Virus record (IMG/VR): IMGVR_UViG_3300027894_000003
Location: 1 to 23,966 of that record
Origin: a virus
Length of the DNA: 23,966 nucleotides
Reading direction: 5' to 3' (one strand)
In this document: positions 21,690 through 23,966 of the stretch, one piece after another
Layout of the letters: each line of letters opens with the position of its first letter
Numbering within the stretch: position 1 is the first letter of the stretch
Notes under the pieces: generated by a model
Told to the model about the DNA's origin: nothing
Databases searched by the model: none
The model's input: the letters and a program-made list of their open reading frames with translations, nothing else
Program-made: the position numbers and the translations under genes

Positions 21690-21779
21690 ATTTTAGCGAT
21701 GATGTGGAATGCGGAACAGATGACCAAAACCGCTTTCGCTACCCGGACAAGAGGGCTTGCGCCACATCATCGCTAAAAT
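21690..21779 (-). repeat. 18-bp perfect inverted repeat with a 54-nt loop
   Basis: Bases 21690-21707 are the exact reverse complement of 21762-21779. In the minus-strand mRNA the 3' arm ends 1-2 nt before the GGAG of the metallopeptidase gene, while the 5' arm contains the stop of the small membrane gene. The loop holds a 25-codon frame from an ATG at 21770 to a TAA at 21693. Possible roles: translational control, transcript stability or a protein-binding site. Confidence 0.8.
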
Positions 21780-21880
21780 AGTTGCTGCAACACCAAGTTT
21801 CCCAACCCAAACCCGAGAGACACGACTCCTATTGCAGCAAGCACAAGCAAGAGTCGCAGTTCGTCCGTATCAAGCCACAC
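21773..21880 (-). CDS. 35-aa hydrophobic membrane peptide (putative)
   Basis: A GTG-started frame of 35 codons, 7 nt after the stop of the HD-hydrolase gene. The protein begins MWLDTDELRLLLVLAAIGVV and ends in VLQQLF: one membrane helix with Leu/Val/Gly bias. No clear ribosome site is seen, and its TAG lies inside the inverted repeat. A weak promoter-like TTGACA/TACGGA pair overlaps it. Its length, hydrophobic pattern and place resemble the 31-aa peptide at 19019. Confidence 0.55.
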   Translation of the reverse strand: MWLDTDELRLLLVLAAIGVVSLGFGLGNLVLQQLF

Positions 21881-21892
21881 AGTATTGTCAAC
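21864..21892 (-). promoter_or_regulatory. weak operator-promoter variant
   Basis: GTTGACAATACTG (21880-21892) gives -35 TTGACA (21886-21891); TACGGA (21864-21869) is 16 bp downstream. The operator part departs from the dyad at several positions. The HD-hydrolase stop codon (21888-21890) lies in the -35 box. Confidence 0.4.
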
Positions 21893-22490
21893 GCTTTTCA
21901 AACACAGGCAACAAATCTTTGCACGCGTCCATGTACCACCATACCGCAGACTCCGTGTTGTAGACGGTGAAATGATTTATCACCACCGGTCGCGCATTTT
22001 CCACGGCGTCCGCCCATGGTTTTAGTATTGGCTTCATGAAAATGTCGCGCTCGGTGCGCAACATCCGAATATCGTACTCTTTCACAATCGACCAAACGCT
22101 ATCGGGTAAGGTCGCAGGCAAACCGGCCGCGATAAATATCGCACTGTCAATACGTCGCTGCAAATTGCGGTAAGCTTGTCGCAAATCGTTTCCAAAAGGT
22201 CGCGCAAATTCCATCAACGCTTCGATTTTCGGCGTCACATCGTCACCAATATATGCCTCATGTGCGTCATGAAGTAAGAAAACAGCCGCGGTGAGCCGAT
22301 TGTTAGTGTTGTGCAATATCGCACGAGCACCCTCAACACAGTGTTGAGCAACGCTATATGGTTCGGCCGTGTGGCCGCCAAACCGGAGAATTCTCCCGAG
22401 CACTGTACTGATGATAGAAAAATCAACATCCTCCGCGCGAGGATTCAAAAGATCGAACGCATTTCCGTTGATTGTTTGAATCCAAGTCAT
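21888..22490 (-). CDS. HD-domain phosphohydrolase (YfbR-like)
   Basis: A 200-aa HD-superfamily metal hydrolase. Visible ligands are H50 (YSVAQHC), the H74-D75 pair followed by H77-E78 (LLHDAHEAY) and a later Asp near residue 154 (KEYDIRML). The layout matches YfbR-type 5'-deoxynucleotidases, and phages carry such enzymes to shape nucleotide pools; no activity test is possible here. The ATG at 22490 overlaps the upstream gene's stop (ATGA), which decides the start. Length is near normal for this group. Confidence 0.9.
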   Translation of the reverse strand: MTWIQTINGNAFDLLNPRAEDVDFSIISTVLGRILRFGGHTAEPYSVAQHCVEGARAILHNTNNRLTAAVFLLHDAHEAYIGDDVTPKIEALMEFARPFGNDLRQAYRNLQRRIDSAIFIAAGLPATLPDSVWSIVKEYDIRMLRTERDIFMKPILKPWADAVENARPVVINHFTVYNTESAVWWYMDACKDLLPVFEKR

Positions 22491-22783
22491 GTCACTTTTT
22501 CCCAATCAAAAAACGTCGTGATCCGCTTTGATACAGTGCCGTCCTGCTTGAACAAATATACAAAAAGGTTTGGTCTGGCATTACGGTATGCATTGGGAAA
22601 AATGCTCTCAACAATACCGACACGGGTACCGTTTTTCACCTTGTCACCGATCTTGATACCGTATTTCTCGGTGCTGCGTTCAATGTAGAGTGCGTCACGA
22701 TCACGCTCGGCTTGCGCCAGTTCAGCGCGCAAACGCGTAACAGTTGCTTCCGCCTCGTTGATGTCTCGCTCAATAGCATCCAT
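22487..22783 (-). CDS. coiled-coil plus KOW-like small protein
   Basis: A 98-aa protein. Residues 1-42 form a coiled coil (MDAIERDINEAEATVTRLRA, then LAQAERDRDALYIERS); residues about 48-98 look like a small beta-barrel (YGIKIGDKVKNGTRVGIVES, then NLFVYLFKQDGTVSKRITTF), perhaps KOW- or SH3-like. The ATG at 22783 lies 7 nt beyond the -10 box of the promoter at 22791, giving a possible leaderless mRNA; AAAGGA 11 nt upstream could instead serve as a ribosome site on a longer mRNA. Confidence 0.8.
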   Translation of the reverse strand: MDAIERDINEAEATVTRLRAELAQAERDRDALYIERSTEKYGIKIGDKVKNGTRVGIVESIFPNAYRNARPNLFVYLFKQDGTVSKRITTFFDWEKVT

Positions 22784-22790
22784 GATGTAG

Positions 22791-22819
22791 ACTATCCTTT
22801 CGTTTCGCGTACTGTCAAC
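22791..22819 (-). promoter_or_regulatory. operator-type promoter inside the end of the upstream gene (leaderless)
   Basis: GTTGACAGTACGC (22807-22819) holds -35 TTGACA (22813-22818); 16 bp later is GATAGT (22791-22796), which contains the TAG of the upstream gene. The ATG at 22783 starts 7 nt after it. Confidence 0.7.
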
Positions 22820-23034
22820 GCATTTTCGTAAAGAGGGTTCGTTTTCCACGTCGTGCCAGTAGCCGCGATAATCGCTCGACGGGCGGCCTCCGCAATCCCG
22901 GTCATTTGCGACGCCGCGCACACATCGCACTCTATACGGCCGGCAGCTACCGCCTCAACATAGAGTGCGAACGTCAAGAGAGGATCCACACTTTCCCATT
23001 GCCGAACACGATCGAATCTTGCCAGCACGTTCAT
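22792..23034 (-). CDS. hypothetical protein with operator-encoding C-terminus
   Basis: An 80-aa protein, MNVLARFDRVRQWESVDPLL, then ALYVEAVAAGRIECDVCAAS and a Thr-rich end. The pair C-x2-C in ECDVC could bind metal. Its last eleven codons (ending TVRETKG) double as the promoter-operator of the next gene. The ATG overlaps the upstream stop by 4 nt. Function unknown. Confidence 0.78.
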   Translation of the reverse strand: MNVLARFDRVRQWESVDPLLTFALYVEAVAAGRIECDVCAASQMTGIAEAARRAIIAATGTTWKTNPLYENALTVRETKG

Positions 23035-23201
23035 TGTCCTATTCCCTCTTTTCGCATATCTGCAAGCAAGTCGCGAATTTCGTTTAATTCAGCGCGAGCG
23101 CGAAGGGTTGCATCTGTGTATAATTTCGCCTCGAAAAGTGCTTCTGCACGCTGCAAAATGTAAAAAGATCGCACAAGTAGACCGCGGTGCGTGTCACTCA
23201 T
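23031..23201 (-). CDS. small helical protein
   Basis: A 56-aa protein, MSDTHRGLLVRSFYILQRAE, then ALFEAKLYTDATLRARAELN, almost entirely helical. The ATG at 23201 has GGGA about 5 nt upstream and is preferred over two upstream starts. It overlaps the next gene by 4 nt. Function unknown. Confidence 0.75.
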   Translation of the reverse strand: MSDTHRGLLVRSFYILQRAEALFEAKLYTDATLRARAELNEIRDLLADMRKEGIGQ

Positions 23202-23259
23202 TTCATTCCCAATCATCGAATTTATGTGTTCCCTGTTTGCGTGAGGTGTCCGTCGGGAG

Positions 23260-23367
23260 TCAGGCACCGTGCGTAGCAAACGGGCCAGCAAGTAAGCCGG
23301 TACGTGGTCCGCGACGCACCGACACGTAATAGTCGCGAGGCTCGGCGAACAGGTCGGCGGGGCGCAT
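23260..23367 (-). CDS. 35-aa protein, possible truncated copy of a longer phage family
   Basis: A 35-codon gene, MRPADLFAEPRDYYVSVRRG then PRTGLLAGPFATHGA. I remember longer proteobacterial phage proteins with DLFA-x-P-R-x-Y-VSVR...TGLL-x-GPF-x-TH followed by 25-40 more residues; here a stop follows at once. AAGGGA lies about 9 nt before the ATG at 23367, within a leader related to the conserved one. A 10-bp direct repeat (GTCAGGCACC at 23259-23268 and 23390-23399) flanks the gene. It may be a remnant or a naturally short form. Confidence 0.7.
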   Translation of the reverse strand: MRPADLFAEPRDYYVSVRRGPRTGLLAGPFATHGA

Positions 23368-23414
23368 TAGGGCGATTCCCTTCGTTTCCGTCAGGCACCC
23401 GCTAAAAGTCAAGT

Positions 23415-23696
23415 TCAATTGGCGTATTCCGCTGGATAAAAACGCAGTGCCCAATAACCATCAGGACGTTTTATCCATTTACCAAATTCAATACTACGTC
23501 CTTTATTATTCTCGACTTCGATAAATCGACCGCTTTCTGGTCCGGGACCATCATCGAAAACAATGTCGATATATTTGGGTGTGAAACAGCCTTTACCTTT
23601 GCATTCCTGACATTGACCGATATCAGTTTCAAAATAAGGATCGTCAGTCTGTGGATCGTGACGAATTAAACGGCCGTCTACACAACGAGTAGTCAT
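23415..23696 (-). CDS. small protein with CxxC and CxxxxxC pattern
   Basis: A 93-aa protein, MTTRCVDGRLIRHDPQTDDP, then QCQECKGKGCFTPKYID (C-x2-C-x4-C), then a beta-rich C-terminal half (FGKWIKRPDGYWALRFYP). The CxECxGxGC core recalls a single DnaJ-type zinc-ribbon repeat (CxxCxGxG), so it may bind one zinc or be a small chaperone-like fragment. GAGGA precedes the ATG at 23696 by about 6 nt. It is the first gene after the right-hand promoter. Confidence 0.8.
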   Translation of the reverse strand: MTTRCVDGRLIRHDPQTDDPYFETDIGQCQECKGKGCFTPKYIDIVFDDGPGPESGRFIEVENNKGRSIEFGKWIKRPDGYWALRFYPAEYAN

Positions 23697-23736
23697 ATTC
23701 TGTCCTCTTCTATAAGTCTTTCGTTTCGATATCCAC

Positions 23737-23765
23737 ACCATACGCCCTTTTAATGTACTGTCAAC
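23737..23765 (-). promoter_or_regulatory. operator-type promoter with conserved leader, right end
   Basis: GTTGACAGTACAT (23753-23765) gives -35 TTGACA (23759-23764); 16 bp later is TATGGT (23737-23742), followed by GTGGATATCGAAACGAAAG. A second half-site (GTAGATAGT on the minus strand) lies upstream at 23777-23785. This heads the leftward gene run. Confidence 0.82.
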
Positions 23766-23966
23766 GTTTATTTTGCACTATCTACGTTCTGAGTGTTCCA
23801 GTCTATGTTCTATAGTTAAATCATTGTTTCTATTAATATATTCTTCTTTTTAGAACAAAGAGAACATAGAACATAGAGATATAAAAGTTTAGTCGACAAT
23901 TGAAAGTGGATGTTAATGTAATTTACATTTACATTATGTCTACCAACTGTTAGTATAGTATACACT
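23766..23966. other. AT-rich non-coding region with small repeats
   Basis: No gene is seen in these 201 bp. TCTATGTTCTA (23802-23812) pairs with TAGAACATAGA (23867-23877), and AGAACATAGAACATAGA forms a short tandem repeat. AATGTAA and TTACATT lie close together at about 23914-23928. The stretch may hold divergent promoters, a regulator's operators or a replication origin. It marks the end of the leftward gene run. Confidence 0.55.

Noticed and set aside
22311-22688. 125-codon plus-strand frame
   Set aside because: Antisense to the HD hydrolase and its neighbour; no domain and no ribosome site.

Overview
The window is a stretch of a tailed double-stranded DNA phage or prophage genome. Almost every gene lies on the minus strand in tight, often 4-nt overlapping (ATGA or GTGA) order, and recognisable packaging and head genes sit at the left end. 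The host cannot be named from sequence. The only host hint is the inserted IS1595-type element, whose transposase and coiled-coil/membrane passenger resemble alphaproteobacterial genes (from memory, not searched). I saw no tRNA, rRNA, CRISPR array, integrase or clear repressor gene.

Left part (1-5653): a MuF-like minor head protein (cut by the window edge), a DUF4055 portal protein, the large terminase and a probable small terminase read leftwards in an overlapping operon. A 457-bp divergent control region (4101-4557) carries four TAAGGC iterons and promoters on both sides. Two membrane-protein genes follow on the plus strand, with their own strong promoter and a terminator; they are the only plus-strand phage genes and look like a moron cassette.

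Middle (5685-11529, minus): a structural/tail module. It holds a small adaptor-like protein, a 653-aa LamG-headed fibre-like protein with about sixteen 20-residue Ala/Gly-rich repeats, six small structural or unknown proteins, and a ParA/MinD-type ATPase whose predicted mRNA starts at its ATG. Next comes a pair of tandem 48-aa membrane-protein paralogues. One is intact (11907-12053). The other is split by an 1877-bp IS1595-family element (12175-14051) with 23-bp perfect terminal inverted repeats and an 8-bp target duplication. Removing the element and one target copy restores a 147-bp gene, the same length as its sister.

Right part (14124-23696, minus): the presumed early and DNA-metabolism region. 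It has an SF2 helicase with zinc ribbons, a DEDDh 3'-5' exonuclease, a beta-class DNA methyltransferase, an HD-domain phosphohydrolase, an HExxH metallopeptidase-like protein, a two-HTH DNA-binding protein and many small proteins. At least four of the genes are shorter than 60 codons. The window ends in an AT-rich non-coding stretch.

The most unusual feature is a repeated promoter-operator. A 13-bp partial dyad, GTTGAC(A/T)GTCTAC or close variants, forms the -35 box of at least eight promoters across 19 kb, usually followed 16 bp later by a TAnnGT -10 box. Some copies have a second half-site upstream; some share a conserved leader (ATATCGAAACGAAGGGAACAC-like) with a ribosome binding site; others place the start codon about 7-8 nt after the -10 box, implying leaderless mRNAs. 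This looks like a genome-wide phage regulon controlled by a single unseen regulator.
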